Shown: positions 8,527 through 17,730, numbered from the stretch's first letter. The stretch is 64,000 nt of DNA from Phenylobacterium aquaticum (GCF_022695515.1 NZ_JALDPT010000029.1:1-64000); one strand, 5' to 3'. Notes: a model not told the origin generated them from the sequence alone. Numbers and translations are program-made.

Positions 8527-9767
8527 GAGGTTGAGAACAGCCGAACCGTTTCCGGATCCGCGTCGAAGCGGCACTCATCAGCCATCCACGCAGGCGCAGC
8601 ACCTCGGCGGACCAAGGTCCTGACTGCGCTGTTCCGGCAGAGGCTACAGGGCGTGTGTTCGTATAGGTTCAGGAGAGTGGTCCTGCATTCGTCGGTGGAG
8701 ACGTCGTTCTTATCGAGCAGGGCAAGAACGGAGAGGCCGAGATCGTGAGCGCGCTCCTCGGACGGCGGCTTATGAAGCAAGGGTTCGATCTTTGCAAAGT
8801 CGCCGGGTTGGTAGTTCGCGAGGAGCAAGCGCACGCCCTGGTCGCCCATTGCGAGCCGTTGTAGCGCTTCTTGGCGAACCCGAGGATGCGGTACGCGTCC
8901 GAGGATCCCTGCGGTGATCCCAGACACTCTGGGGATCGGACTGTCGAGCCACTTGAACAGGCGCGTTGGATCGTCGGGGAAAGGCCGTCCCGTGAAGTGG
9001 CGAAGGAGTTGGGCGGCATCATTCTCGTCGATGCGCTCCAACATTTCCGCGGTAAGCGAGCTCCAATCAGCCTGCGATAGCTTTCGTCTCCAAGCGCCCG
9101 GTGGGCGTCGTCCGCCGAATATGTCTGATCTTATTGCCGCCAAATCGTAGGCTTCATCGTCCACCGAAGGTTCGGGTTGTCCTACATCCTCGATAGACGA
9201 CATGAGCTCGTCGAGCTGCAGATGATTCGCTCGCAATTCCCTGAGGGTCTGTTCGGAATTCGCCCCGTCGCGCTCGAAAAGCGCGTCCAGCATGCCCTGA
9301 ACTCGCCAACCTTCAGACTTGAGCCGAGATGCCAATAGCTCGGCGCAATCCAGCAATGCAGCTGCGCCATCGAGGAGGATCAGGCCCTCCATACAGTCCA
9401 GCTGGTCCTCGTCGGATAGGCCTGCGAAGGCTCCACGGAGGGCGTCCCCTTCAAGCTGGGGTAAAATCCTGACCAAACGGACCAGTACGGTGAAAAGCTG
9501 CGGTACGTCTGTATCCTCGTCGGCCGAGATCAGCGCAGTTTCCAGCTTGGAAAAGAGGGCCGCCGGGCTATCGCTCGCGGTGATGAGGCGGGCCAAATAT
9601 GCACTGCGTTCGCTCTCGCATTGACGGTCGAAGGCGAGATTGCTCACGCAGGCGCGAATGATTTGGTCGTGCAGGCCTTTGCGCTCTGGCGCCTGCAGAA
9701 GGAGTTTCATGGCGCGGCCAGACCCCTTCGCCAGAGCCGCCGCGAACTCCTCGTCCAGTATCGTCAT
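8523..9767 (-). CDS. Unknown helical-repeat-like protein between epmA and epmB
   Basis: 414 aa from the ATG at 9767, which has GAAGG four bases upstream; a longer ATG start at 9812 has GGAG too close to be useful. The sequence is Leu/Ala/Glu-rich and predicted largely helical, with HEAT-like spacing (for example PRVSGITAGILGRVPHPRV, RQEALQRLAMGDQGVRLLLA). A CSLCRNS motif lies near the C-terminus. Its codons look less GC-rich than those of the neighbours, which hints at acquisition. The stop overlaps the epmB start. I do not recognise the family; a role in EF-P modification is inference from position alone. Confidence 0.75.
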   Translation of the reverse strand: MTILDEEFAAALAKGSGRAMKLLLQAPERKGLHDQIIRACVSNLAFDRQCESERSAYLARLITASDSPAALFSKLETALISADEDTDVPQLFTVLVRLVRILPQLEGDALRGAFAGLSDEDQLDCMEGLILLDGAAALLDCAELLASRLKSEGWRVQGMLDALFERDGANSEQTLRELRANHLQLDELMSSIEDVGQPEPSVDDEAYDLAAIRSDIFGGRRPPGAWRRKLSQADWSSLTAEMLERIDENDAAQLLRHFTGRPFPDDPTRLFKWLDSPIPRVSGITAGILGRVPHPRVRQEALQRLAMGDQGVRLLLANYQPGDFAKIEPLLHKPPSEERAHDLGLSVLALLDKNDVSTDECRTTLLNLYEHTPCSLCRNSAVRTLVRRGAAPAWMADECRFDADPETVRLFSTS

Positions 9768-9836
9768 ATCGCCTTCAACCAATGCGAGTTGTACGGCGCC
9801 AGGGGTGACCATTCTCCGGCGAACATTCGGGCGCGC

Positions 9837-10982
9837 TTATGGCGTCTCGGCGACCGGGACCCACAGCACCTGATCGATGCGGCTGGCCCCCGTCGCCAGC
9901 ATGACCAGCCGGTCGAAGCCCAGCGCCGATCCGCTGGCCGGAGGCATGTGGGCGAGCGCCGCCAGGAAGTCCTCGTCGATCGGATAGGTCTCGCCATAGA
10001 CGCGGAGCTTTTCGACCATCTCGGCCTCGAAGCGGCGGCGCTGTTCGGCCACGTCGGTCAGTTCCCCGAAGGCGTTGGCGAGCTCGACCCCGCAGCCATA
10101 GAGCTCGAAGCGCTCGGCCACGCGGGGATCCGACGGCTTGGGTCGCGCCAGCGCGGCTTCCGCCACCGGATATTCGCACAGGATCGTCGCCCGGCCCTGG
10201 CCCAGGAAGGGCTCGATCTTCTCGACCAGCACGCGGGAGAAGACATCCGCCCAGGTGTCGTCGTCGGCGACCCGGATTCCCTTTTCCCGGGCGGATGCGG
10301 CCAGGGCGTCGCGGTCCGTCGATCCGTCGGCGGCCACCGTGGTCAGAAGGTCGATCCCGGCCATGCGGTCGAAGGCCTCGGCGAGCGTCAGCCGCTCCGG
10401 TTCGGCGAAGGGGTCCATGCTCATGTCGCGGAAGGCGAAGGCCTTGGCGCCGGCCGTCTCGGCCGCGAGCGCCAGCAGGGCCGCGCAGTCGGCCATCAGG
10501 GTCTCGTAGGGTTCCCGCACCCGATACCATTCCAGCATGGTGAACTCGGGATGGTGCAGGGGGCCGCGCTCGCGATTGCGCCAGACCTTACCCAGACTGA
10601 AGATCCGCGTCTCGCCCGCCGCCAGCAGGGTCTTGCAGGCGAACTCCGGCGAGGTGTGCAGGTGGAGCCGCGTGCGACCGCCGTCATGGCCGACCGCGTC
10701 GGTGGAGAAGGCGTGCAGATGGGCCTCGTTGCCCGGCGAGATCTGCAGGGCCGCGGTCTCCACCTCCTCGAAGCCGCGGACCTCGAACCAGGCGCGGACG
10801 GCGCGGGTGATACGGTTGCGGGTCGTCAGAAATCCCCGGCGATCGGCGTGGCGCTCGGGAGCCCACCAGGCGGAGGGGGAGGGGATCGGCACGGGTTTGG
10901 GTTCCGGTTCGGCGGCGGCCTGGAGCCGCAAGGGACGAAGACGACTGGCGATCTTGGCGCGGATCGCTATAGGTGCGCTCAA
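9837..10982 (-). CDS. epmA: EF-P lysine lysyltransferase (LysRS-like, GenX/PoxA)
   Basis: 381 aa in the longest frame. Homology to EpmA starts at WWAPERHADRRGFLTTRNRI (residue ~39), so a later start such as the GTG at 10892 is possible; the first ~30 residues overlap a possible efp promoter. Class II synthetase motifs are visible: VWRNRERGPLHHPEFTMLEW (motif 2) and GFDRLVMLATG (motif 3). The anticodon-binding domain of true lysyl-tRNA synthetase is missing, as in EpmA. It activates beta-lysine and attaches it to the conserved Lys of EF-P. It is divergent from efp. Confidence 0.88.
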   Translation of the reverse strand: MSAPIAIRAKIASRLRPLRLQAAAEPEPKPVPIPSPSAWWAPERHADRRGFLTTRNRITRAVRAWFEVRGFEEVETAALQISPGNEAHLHAFSTDAVGHDGGRTRLHLHTSPEFACKTLLAAGETRIFSLGKVWRNRERGPLHHPEFTMLEWYRVREPYETLMADCAALLALAAETAGAKAFAFRDMSMDPFAEPERLTLAEAFDRMAGIDLLTTVAADGSTDRDALAASAREKGIRVADDDTWADVFSRVLVEKIEPFLGQGRATILCEYPVAEAALARPKPSDPRVAERFELYGCGVELANAFGELTDVAEQRRRFEAEMVEKLRVYGETYPIDEDFLAALAHMPPASGSALGFDRLVMLATGASRIDQVLWVPVAETP

Positions 10983-11041
10983 GATTTACAAGACCGCGCG
11001 CTCCTCGAGGGGCGCGGCAAGCTTCGAGGAAGAGAACTTAA

Positions 11042-11608
11042 GTGAAGGTCGCTGCAAGCTCGCTCCGCAAGGGCGCCGTCGTCGATATGGAAGGCCGGCT
11101 CTATGTCGTGCTGACCGCGGAGAACATCCACCCCGGCAAGGGCACCCCGGTGACCCAGCTGAACATGCGCCGCATCTCCGACGGCGTGAAGGTCTCGGAA
11201 CGCTGGCGGACGACCGAACAGGTCGAGCGCGCCTTCGTCGACGACCGTGACTACAACTTCCTCTACAACGACGGGGAAGGCTATCACTTCATGAACCCGG
11301 AGAACTTCGACCAGGTCGTGGTTCCGGAAGACGTGGTGGGCGACAACGCCTCCTGGCTGCAGGACGGCATGACCTGCATCCTGTCCCTGCACGAGGGCGT
11401 GCCGATCGCCATGCAGCTGCCCAGCCGCGTGACCTTCGAGATCGCCGAGACCGAGCCGGCGGTGAAGAACCAGACCGCGTCCTCGTCCTACAAGCCCGCC
11501 ATCCTGACCAACGGCGCCCGCGTCATGGTCCCGCCCTATATCGCGGCCGGCACGCGCATCGTCATCCTGACGGAAGACGGCACCTATATCGAACGCGCCA
11601 AGGACTAA
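11042..11608 (+). CDS. efp: Elongation factor P
   Basis: 188 aa, GTG start; a GAGGAAGAG purine run lies ~5-13 bases upstream. EF-P relieves ribosome stalling at polyproline stretches. Three OB-like domains of normal total length are present. The domain-I loop NIHPGKGTP places the modification site at Lys33, as expected for an EpmA/EpmB-modified factor rather than the Arg-rhamnosylated type. The C-terminus ([19 protein letters not shown]) is typical. A weak promoter-like pair, CTGGCG 10945-10950 and TATAGG 10968-10973, lies upstream with a 17-base spacer. It is divergent from epmA. Confidence 0.95.
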   Translation: MKVAASSLRKGAVVDMEGRLYVVLTAENIHPGKGTPVTQLNMRRISDGVKVSERWRTTEQVERAFVDDRDYNFLYNDGEGYHFMNPENFDQVVVPEDVVGDNASWLQDGMTCILSLHEGVPIAMQLPSRVTFEIAETEPAVKNQTASSSYKPAILTNGARVMVPPYIAAGTRIVILTEDGTYIERAKD

Positions 11609-11618
11609 ATGACTTGGT

Positions 11619-11778
11619 CCCCTCTCCCCCTGCGGGAGAGGGTGGCCCTGCGCAGCAGGGTCGGGTGAGGGGTCAAACAGACCTCTCCGAATGCGGCGTC
11701 CCCAGAATCGCCGATGGCGGAGCAAGACCCCTCATCCGTCGGCTTCGCCGACACCTTCTCCCGCAAGGGGAGAAGGGA
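11619..11778. repeat. Intergenic palindromic (REP-like) element between efp and the DUF885 gene
   Basis: Nested inverted repeats: CCTCTCCCCCTGCGGGAGAGG at the left, CCCTGCGCAGCAGGG, a central GGTGAGGGGT pairing with ACCCCTCATCC, GTCGGCTTCGCCGAC and CTTCTCCCGCAAGGGGAGAAG at the right. It fills the convergent space after efp and the DUF885 gene and can form hairpins on both strands, so it may serve as a bidirectional terminator. Same general type as 4457-4583. Confidence 0.75.
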
Positions 11779-11784
11779 AATTAG

Positions 11785-13551
11785 CTACTCCAGATCCGGA
11801 TAGGGCCCCTTGCCGCCCTCGGCGATGAAGCGGTCGATGCGGGCGGTCAGCACCGGCATGGGCACGCTGCCCAGCTCCAGCACGGTGTCGTGGAAGGCGC
11901 GCAGGTTGAACTTGGGGCCCAGGGCCTTCTCGGCTTTTTCCCGGGCCGCCAGGATGGTCGCCTCGCCGAGATAATAGGCCAGGGCCTGGCCGGGCCAGCC
12001 GATATAGCGGTCGACCTCGGTCTCGATCTCATGGTCGCTGAGCGCGGTGTTGTCGTGCAGGAACCGCTGGGCCTGCTCCCGAGTCCAGCCCTTGGAATGG
12101 ATGCCGGTGTCGACCACCAGTCGGGCGGCGCGCCACATCTGATAGGTCAGCATGCCGAACCGGTCATAGGGCGTTTCGTACATGCCCATCTCCAGGCCGA
12201 GCTTCTCGCAATAGAGCGCCCAGCCCTCGCCGAAGGCGGAGATGTAGACCTTCTGACGGAACTCCGGCTGTTCCTTGTGCTCCATAGCGATCGGCATCTG
12301 GAAGGCGTGGCCGGGCGCGCTCTCGTGCAGGGTGAGCGCCGTCAGATTGTACAGCGGCCGGGACGGCAGGTTGTAGGTGTTGACCAGATAGACGCCGGGG
12401 CCGCCGCGGCCCGAGGTGTAATAGGGCGCGATGTCGTCCGGCACGGGGATGATCGCGAACCGCTTGCGCGGCAGATAGCCGAAATACTGGTCGGCCTTGC
12501 CGTCGAACCGCTTGGCGATCCAGGCCGCCCGCATCAGCAGCTCTTCCGGGGTCTTGGCGTAGAACTTCGGATCGGTGCGCAGATAGGTCAGGAAGGCCGG
12601 GAAGTCGCCCTGGAACCCGGTCTCCTTCATGACGTCCAGCATCTGGGCGTGGATCTTGGCCACCTCCGACAGACCGAGCGCGTGGATCTGGTCGGCGGTC
12701 ATGTCGAGGGTGGTGAACTCCTTGATCTTGCTCTGATAATAGGCCCTTCCGTCGGGCAGGGTCTCGGCCGCGAGATCCGCCCGGGCGGCCGGCAGATAGG
12801 TGGTCCGCATGAAGGTCAGGAGCTCGGCATAGGCCGGGATCACGGAGCTCTCGATGGCCGCAAGCGCCTTGGCCTTCAGCCGGGCCTGGTCGGCGGCGGG
12901 GATCGAGGCCGGCATCTGCTTGAGCGGCCCGAAATAGGGATTGGCCTCGCCCTTGGCCTCGGCCACCGAGGCGATGGAGGCGTCGCGGCCCTTGAGCACC
13001 ACCTGGGGCGGGGTGAAGCCGCGGGCCAGGCCGGCGCGCATATTGACGATCTCCTCGCCGAAATAGCGCGGAAAGTCGCCCAGCTGGGTGATGTAGCGCT
13101 CATATTCGGCGGCGTCGCGCAGGGGCTTGCGGGCCTCGCCGGTCAGGTCCGACCAGAAGGCGGAATCGCCGTTCAGCGGCTTCTCATAGTCCCGGAACTT
13201 CTGCTGATTGATCAGGACCGCGATCTGGTCACGATAGATCTGGGCGTTGATCTTCGCCTCCGGCGACAGGCTCGCCGCCGGAATGGCGTCGAGCTCGGCC
13301 ATGACCTTGGTCCAATAGGCGAGCCGGGCCGTCTGATGGGCGGCGTCGATGCGCGGCAGGTGATCGGCCATGCGATCGGTGGAATCCTCGCCCTCCTGGC
13401 CGTCCAGCTCGGCGCTGCGCCAGGCCCATTCGCGGGTGTAGAGCGCCTTGAACTTCGCATCGCCCGCCGCGTCGGCGGCGAGGGCCTGGGAGGTCAGGGC
13501 GGTTGCGGCGAAGAGGGCGGCGAGGCCCAGGCGCGTGGCGGTGCGGGACAT
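11785..13551 (-). CDS. DUF885 family secreted metallopeptidase-like protein
   Basis: 588 aa with a signal peptide (MSRTATRLGLAALFAATALT, cleavage near LAADA). DUF885 proteins resemble M3/M32-type zinc carboxypeptidases. The motif LHESAPGHAFQ, about two thirds along, supplies the HExxxGH-like metal site, and FGEGWALYCEKLGLEMG provides the conserved glutamate region further on. Length is typical. It is probably periplasmic or exported and acts on peptides; the substrate is unknown. It lies 21 bases downstream of the first glycosyltransferase-like gene, on the same strand. Confidence 0.85.
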   Translation of the reverse strand: MSRTATRLGLAALFAATALTSQALAADAAGDAKFKALYTREWAWRSAELDGQEGEDSTDRMADHLPRIDAAHQTARLAYWTKVMAELDAIPAASLSPEAKINAQIYRDQIAVLINQQKFRDYEKPLNGDSAFWSDLTGEARKPLRDAAEYERYITQLGDFPRYFGEEIVNMRAGLARGFTPPQVVLKGRDASIASVAEAKGEANPYFGPLKQMPASIPAADQARLKAKALAAIESSVIPAYAELLTFMRTTYLPAARADLAAETLPDGRAYYQSKIKEFTTLDMTADQIHALGLSEVAKIHAQMLDVMKETGFQGDFPAFLTYLRTDPKFYAKTPEELLMRAAWIAKRFDGKADQYFGYLPRKRFAIIPVPDDIAPYYTSGRGGPGVYLVNTYNLPSRPLYNLTALTLHESAPGHAFQMPIAMEHKEQPEFRQKVYISAFGEGWALYCEKLGLEMGMYETPYDRFGMLTYQMWRAARLVVDTGIHSKGWTREQAQRFLHDNTALSDHEIETEVDRYIGWPGQALAYYLGEATILAAREKAEKALGPKFNLRAFHDTVLELGSVPMPVLTARIDRFIAEGGKGPYPDLE

Positions 13552-13572
13552 GCGAAACTCCGAAAGCGTGGC

Positions 13573-15177
13573 CTATCTGACCTTGCGCCGGGGCTTCGGG
13601 CTAGGGGGCGCGGGTTTGGCGACCTCATAGACATAGGCCCAGTCGCCATTCGGCTCGTCGTCATTGGGGCCATAGTCGCTGGGAAATCCGTGGGCGACGA
13701 CCGTCGCCCCGGCCAGCTCTGGGCGGGCGGCCAGGGCGGCGCGGATCCGCTCGGCGTCGGGCGGGCCGACATCGTGGACGCTCCAGGCCAGGATGGGACA
13801 GCCCCCGTGGGCGCGGGGCGTGAACAGCGGGGCCAGCGCCGGATCCCCCGCCAGCTCATCGGGCAGCAACGCCTGGAGCCGGCCGCCGCCGCGATAATAG
13901 CGGCCGAAGAAGTCTGCCTCGGCGAGCCGCCGGAAGAACAGGGTGGAGGGGCCGAAGCGGTAGGGCAGGACGACCGGAATGTCCTGGCCCCGGCAGGCGG
14001 GGAGATTGGACACATAGGCGGCGGAGCCGCGCCAGTCCTCCATCCGCTGAATGTCCCGCCGCTCCAGGGTGAGCGGCAGGCGCAGCGCCATACAGACGAA
14101 CACGGCAAGGCCCAGGGCGGCCTCCCAGCGGGGGCCTCTCGATCCCAGGGCCGCGTCATAGAGCCAGGCGAGACCTGGCCAGATCAGGGGGAAGGCGACC
14201 AGGACGTTCTGGTCGGAGAAGGAGGGCGTATAGACCAGGGTGACGAGGACCCCGAGCAGGGCGGCTGCCACCGCCGCGAACAGGCCGGCGCCCGCCAGCC
14301 AGTCGCCGAGCGGACGGTCGCTCCCCTCCGGCGCCCGTGCCGCCCGCCCGCGCCAGGCCGCAAGCGCCAGGAGGAGGCCGCCCAGGGCGACCTCGACCTT
14401 GCCGTCCATGAGGTCCTCCCAGACGCCGGTCAGCTCCATCCGGAAGAAGGGCCAATCCTTGCCGAACCACAGGGCGTTGAAGTTCTGCAGGGTGTGGACG
14501 CGCAGGGCGTGGATATAGACGAGCGCCACGGCCAGGATCACGAGACCGGCTCCGGCGACGGCGGCCTGCAGGCGTCGATCGCGGGTGGTGAGGATCAGGG
14601 CCGCGAACACCATGCCGGTCTGCAGCAGCATGTAGAAATGGCCCATCGACCCGATCAGGCCTGCGGCGACCAGGGTCGCGTAGGCCCTGGCCGGGAACGG
14701 GCCGCCCTGCGCCTGGCGGCGGCGGATGGCGACGGCCGCGGCCGCCAGGACGGCGCTGGCCAGCATGCAGAAGGCGTAGTTGCGGCCGTTCTGGGACTGG
14801 TTGAACCACCAGGCCGTGCCGACCGCGACCAGGCCGGCGAACAGGCGCGCCCGCAGGGAATAGACGCCCCGCGTCCCGGCCATGAACACCGCCACGGCCC
14901 CGGTCGCACAGATCGCGCTCAGCGACCGGACGGCGACCTCCGAGGATCCGAACAGGCCGATCCAGCTGTTGAGCGCGAGATAATAGGCAGGGGGGTGGGT
15001 ATCGGTCAGGGCCCGGGCCATGACCTCGCTCCAACCGCCGTGATGATCCACGACGAACAGGGTGAAGAGCTCGTCGATCCAGTAGCTGGAGGTCGAAAGC
15101 CCGTGGAACGCCCAGCCCAGGAACACCGCTAGCAGGGCCGCGGACAGGGTCTCGGGCAGGAACTTGACGAACTTCAC
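13573..15177 (-). CDS. GT-C fold membrane glycosyltransferase-like protein, copy 1
   Basis: 534 aa with about ten membrane segments and a soluble C-terminal domain. The first extracytoplasmic loop carries the acidic motif YWIDELFTL and a conserved DTHPPAYYLALNSW, as in GT39/GT83-type enzymes that use polyprenyl-phosphate sugars (ArnT and mannosyltransferase relatives). GTG start at 15177. It is a tandem paralogue of the next gene (15285-16850): the N-terminal half and the C-terminal segments around RRLAEADFFGRYYRGGGRLQ are strikingly similar. Acceptor and sugar are unknown; a cell-surface polysaccharide or lipid target is likely for the class. Confidence 0.8.
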   Translation of the reverse strand: MKFVKFLPETLSAALLAVFLGWAFHGLSTSSYWIDELFTLFVVDHHGGWSEVMARALTDTHPPAYYLALNSWIGLFGSSEVAVRSLSAICATGAVAVFMAGTRGVYSLRARLFAGLVAVGTAWWFNQSQNGRNYAFCMLASAVLAAAAVAIRRRQAQGGPFPARAYATLVAAGLIGSMGHFYMLLQTGMVFAALILTTRDRRLQAAVAGAGLVILAVALVYIHALRVHTLQNFNALWFGKDWPFFRMELTGVWEDLMDGKVEVALGGLLLALAAWRGRAARAPEGSDRPLGDWLAGAGLFAAVAAALLGVLVTLVYTPSFSDQNVLVAFPLIWPGLAWLYDAALGSRGPRWEAALGLAVFVCMALRLPLTLERRDIQRMEDWRGSAAYVSNLPACRGQDIPVVLPYRFGPSTLFFRRLAEADFFGRYYRGGGRLQALLPDELAGDPALAPLFTPRAHGGCPILAWSVHDVGPPDAERIRAALAARPELAGATVVAHGFPSDYGPNDDEPNGDWAYVYEVAKPAPPSPKPRRKVR

Positions 15178-15284
15178 TCAGGCGCTCCGGGCGGGCGCCT
15201 ACTCCAAGGCCTCGCGGCGAACCGGGTCAAGTCAGAGGCGGCGTCCTCGCGGGTCGGTCCGCCGCCTGCCTGCGGGGCGACCGC

Positions 15285-16850
15285 CTAGGGGCGCGAGACT
15301 TCGTAGACAAAGGCCCAGTCGCCGCGCGGCTCGGGCTCATGGGGCCGGCGGTGGCTGGGAAAGCCGTGGGCGACGACGCGCGCGCCGGCCAATTCCGGGC
15401 GGGCGGCAAGCGCCGTGCGGATCTGCTCGGCCTCGCGCGGTCCGACATCGTGGACGCTCCAGGCCAGGACGGGACAGCCGCCCCGGGCGCGCCGGCCGAA
15501 CAGGGCGGCAAGCCCGGGGTCATGGGCGAGCTCGTCGGGCAGATAGGCCTTCAGCCGTCCGCCGCCGCGATAATAGCGGCCGAAGAAATCCCGCTCGGCG
15601 AGCTGGCGGAAAAATGCGGTCGAGGGCCCGAAGCGGAAGGGCAGGATGACGGGGATCTCCTCGCCCCGGCAGGCGGCCAGGCCGGAGACGAAAGCCGCCG
15701 ATCCGCGCCAGTCCTCCATCCGCGAGACGTCACGGCGTTCGAGGACCGGCAGGCGCAGGGCGACGCAGACCGCCAGGGCGAGGGCGAGGCCGGCCTCCCA
15801 TTTCGGGCCGCGTCCACCCAGCGCCGCGTCATAGAGCCAGGCCGCGGCCGGCCAGGTCATGGGAAAGCCGGTCAGCAGGTTCAGATCGGAGAAGGACGGG
15901 GCGTAGGCCAGGGTGACCACGACGCCCAACACGCCGGCGCCGCCCGCCGCGATCAGACCGGTGGCGGCCATCCAGTCCCCGACCCTGCGGTCGGTCCCAT
16001 CAGGCGCCTGGGGCGCCCGGCCGCGCCAGCCGGCGAGCGCCGCCAGGAGGATGACCAAGGCGGCCTGGATCTCGCCGCTGAACCCCGCCCGCCAGGCGCC
16101 GTTGAGCTGGGCGCGAAAGAACGGCCAGTCCTTGCCGAACCACAGGGCGTCGAAGTTTTGCAGGGTGTGGGCGCGCAGGGCGTGGATATAGATGAGCGCC
16201 ACGGCCAGGATCGCGAGCCCCGCTCCGGCGACAGCGGCCTGTAGGCGTCGATCGCGGGTGGTGAGGATCAGGACCGCGAACACCATGCCGGTCTGCAGCA
16301 GCATGTAGAAATGGCCCATCGATCCGATCAGGCCGGCGCAGGCGAGGCCTGCGACCGCGCGGGCCGGAAATGGTCCTGCGTCGGCCTCCCGGCGGCGGAT
16401 GGCGCAGGCCGCGACGGCCAGGACCGCGCTGGCCAGCATGCAGAAGGCGTAGTTCCGGGCGTTCTGGGACTGGGTGAACCACCACAGGGAACTGGCGGCG
16501 ACGAGGGCGCCGAACAGACGGGCGCGCAGGGAATAGACCCCCCGGGTCCCGCCCACGAAGACGACCACGGCGGCGACCGCACAGAGGGCGCTGAAGCCGC
16601 GCACCGCGACCTCCGACGACCCGAACAGGCCGATCCAGCTGTTGAGCGCCAGGTAATAGGCTGGCGGGTGGGTGTCGGTCAGCGCGCGGGCCAGGACCTC
16701 GCCCCAGCCGCCGGGGTGATCGACCACGAACAGGGTGAAGAGCTCGTCGATCCAGTAGCTGGAGGTCGCCAGGCCGTGGAAGGCCCAGGCCAGGTGAACG
16801 GCCAGCAGGCCGCCCAGCACCAGGGCGGTCAGACGGGTCGGCCAGGTCAT
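15285..16850 (-). CDS. GT-C fold membrane glycosyltransferase-like protein, copy 2
   Basis: 521 aa, ATG at 16850 with AAGGAGA upstream. Same layout and motifs as copy 1 (YWIDELFTLFVVDHPGGW, DTHPPAYYLALNSW, NYAFCMLASAVLA). The two genes are tandem, same strand, 107 bases apart. DNA is almost identical over short blocks (for instance 16233-16310 against 14564-14641) but diverges between them, which suggests an old duplication with later gene conversion. The first product is encoded upstream of copy 1 and the DUF885 gene and may form one transcript with them. Confidence 0.8.
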   Translation of the reverse strand: MTWPTRLTALVLGGLLAVHLAWAFHGLATSSYWIDELFTLFVVDHPGGWGEVLARALTDTHPPAYYLALNSWIGLFGSSEVAVRGFSALCAVAAVVVFVGGTRGVYSLRARLFGALVAASSLWWFTQSQNARNYAFCMLASAVLAVAACAIRRREADAGPFPARAVAGLACAGLIGSMGHFYMLLQTGMVFAVLILTTRDRRLQAAVAGAGLAILAVALIYIHALRAHTLQNFDALWFGKDWPFFRAQLNGAWRAGFSGEIQAALVILLAALAGWRGRAPQAPDGTDRRVGDWMAATGLIAAGGAGVLGVVVTLAYAPSFSDLNLLTGFPMTWPAAAWLYDAALGGRGPKWEAGLALALAVCVALRLPVLERRDVSRMEDWRGSAAFVSGLAACRGEEIPVILPFRFGPSTAFFRQLAERDFFGRYYRGGGRLKAYLPDELAHDPGLAALFGRRARGGCPVLAWSVHDVGPREAEQIRTALAARPELAGARVVAHGFPSHRRPHEPEPRGDWAFVYEVSRP

Positions 16851-17005
16851 CGGGTCTCCTTGGGGCGCAGGTCCCCAAAGTGAAGCTTCTGGTCGGGTGG
16901 AAAATGGGGCGCCCCGGTGTCGGTGGCTGTAACGGAGCCGGCGGCCGGATTTCTCGGGCGCGCGGGGCCCGGTCGCGCTAAGGTCGGCGGTGAAGGATCC
17001 TGACC

Positions 17006-17182
17006 ATGGCCGCTGACGACGACGCCCCGCCCGCCAACGAGACGCCGATCCAGCGGGCCCTGCGCCTGAAGAAGGCGGCCATCGAGGCCAAGCCCAAGCC
17101 GCCGCGCGGGGGCCGCTTCCAGCGCGAGCGCGCCGCCGCCGCCCAGGCCTCGTCGAAATCCAAGCCCTGGATGTCGCGCTAG
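17006..17182 (+). CDS. Small basic protein (58 aa), unknown function
   Basis: ATG at 17006 with GAAGGA eight bases upstream; stop TAG at 17180-17182. The product is short and highly charged: acidic N-terminus (MAADDDAPPANETP), then IQRALRLKKAAIEAKPKPP and a basic, Ala/Ser-rich tail ending KSKPWMSR. The QRALRLKKAA-K-KPP pattern resembles small conserved hypothetical proteins of Caulobacterales (from memory, no search run). It is probably disordered; a nucleic-acid-binding role would be a guess. It is convergent with the DUF3429 gene, 4 bases between stops. Confidence 0.6.
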   Translation: MAADDDAPPANETPIQRALRLKKAAIEAKPKPPRGGRFQRERAAAAQASSKSKPWMSR

Positions 17183-17186
17183 GCCG

Positions 17187-17618
17187 TCAGGCGACGAAGG
17201 ACCCTACACCGAGCGCGGCGACCGCCCCCAGGGTCAGCACCGTCCTCAAGCGCGGATACCATGCGGGATGCACGAAGCCGCGGGTGTCCCAGACCCACTG
17301 CGCGACGAAGGCCGCCGCCATCAGGGCGCATTGCACCCCGCGGTCGGCGTGCGGCGCGATCAACAGGGCGAAGCCGGCCAAAGTCGGCGCCATGCTCAGG
17401 CTGATCACGGCGATCCGCACCTGGGGCCGCACGACCTCCATGCCCCAGCGCGCCCCGCCCAGGAACGACAGGATGAGCGCGCCATAGACCAGCAGGGTCA
17501 TGAGCGCGTAGTCGGCCATCATCCCGCGGCTGAGCGCCGCGACCCCCGCGGCGGCCGCGAACGGGATCAGTCCGGCTAGGCCATAGATCCAGGCGATGCG
17601 GGGGGCGGGGGAGGGCAT
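17187..17618 (-). CDS. DUF3429 family inner-membrane protein
   Basis: 143 aa, ATG at 17618 chosen because GGAGA lies seven bases upstream; the longer frame to 17762 lacks a site. Five hydrophobic segments are visible, starting WIYGLAGLIPFAAAAGVAAL. The motifs YGALILSFLGGARWG and WYPRLRTVLT are typical of DUF3429, a small integral membrane family of unknown function. It is probably a stand-alone gene between the small protein and the metallopeptidase-like gene. Confidence 0.8.
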   Translation of the reverse strand: MPSPAPRIAWIYGLAGLIPFAAAAGVAALSRGMMADYALMTLLVYGALILSFLGGARWGMEVVRPQVRIAVISLSMAPTLAGFALLIAPHADRGVQCALMAAAFVAQWVWDTRGFVHPAWYPRLRTVLTLGAVAALGVGSFVA

Positions 17619-17730
17619 GGCGAATTCTCCAGAGGCGTCGCGGACCTTATGCGCCGGGGCGATGGCGGCGAACAGCCGGGTCTGGCCGCTCGCGGTCGAG
17701 GCCTTGACTTGGGCCGCGCGCTCTGGGCGC

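Noticed and set aside
11890-15132. 1080-codon plus-strand frame
   Set aside because: Antisense to the DUF885 and glycosyltransferase genes; arises from high GC third positions.
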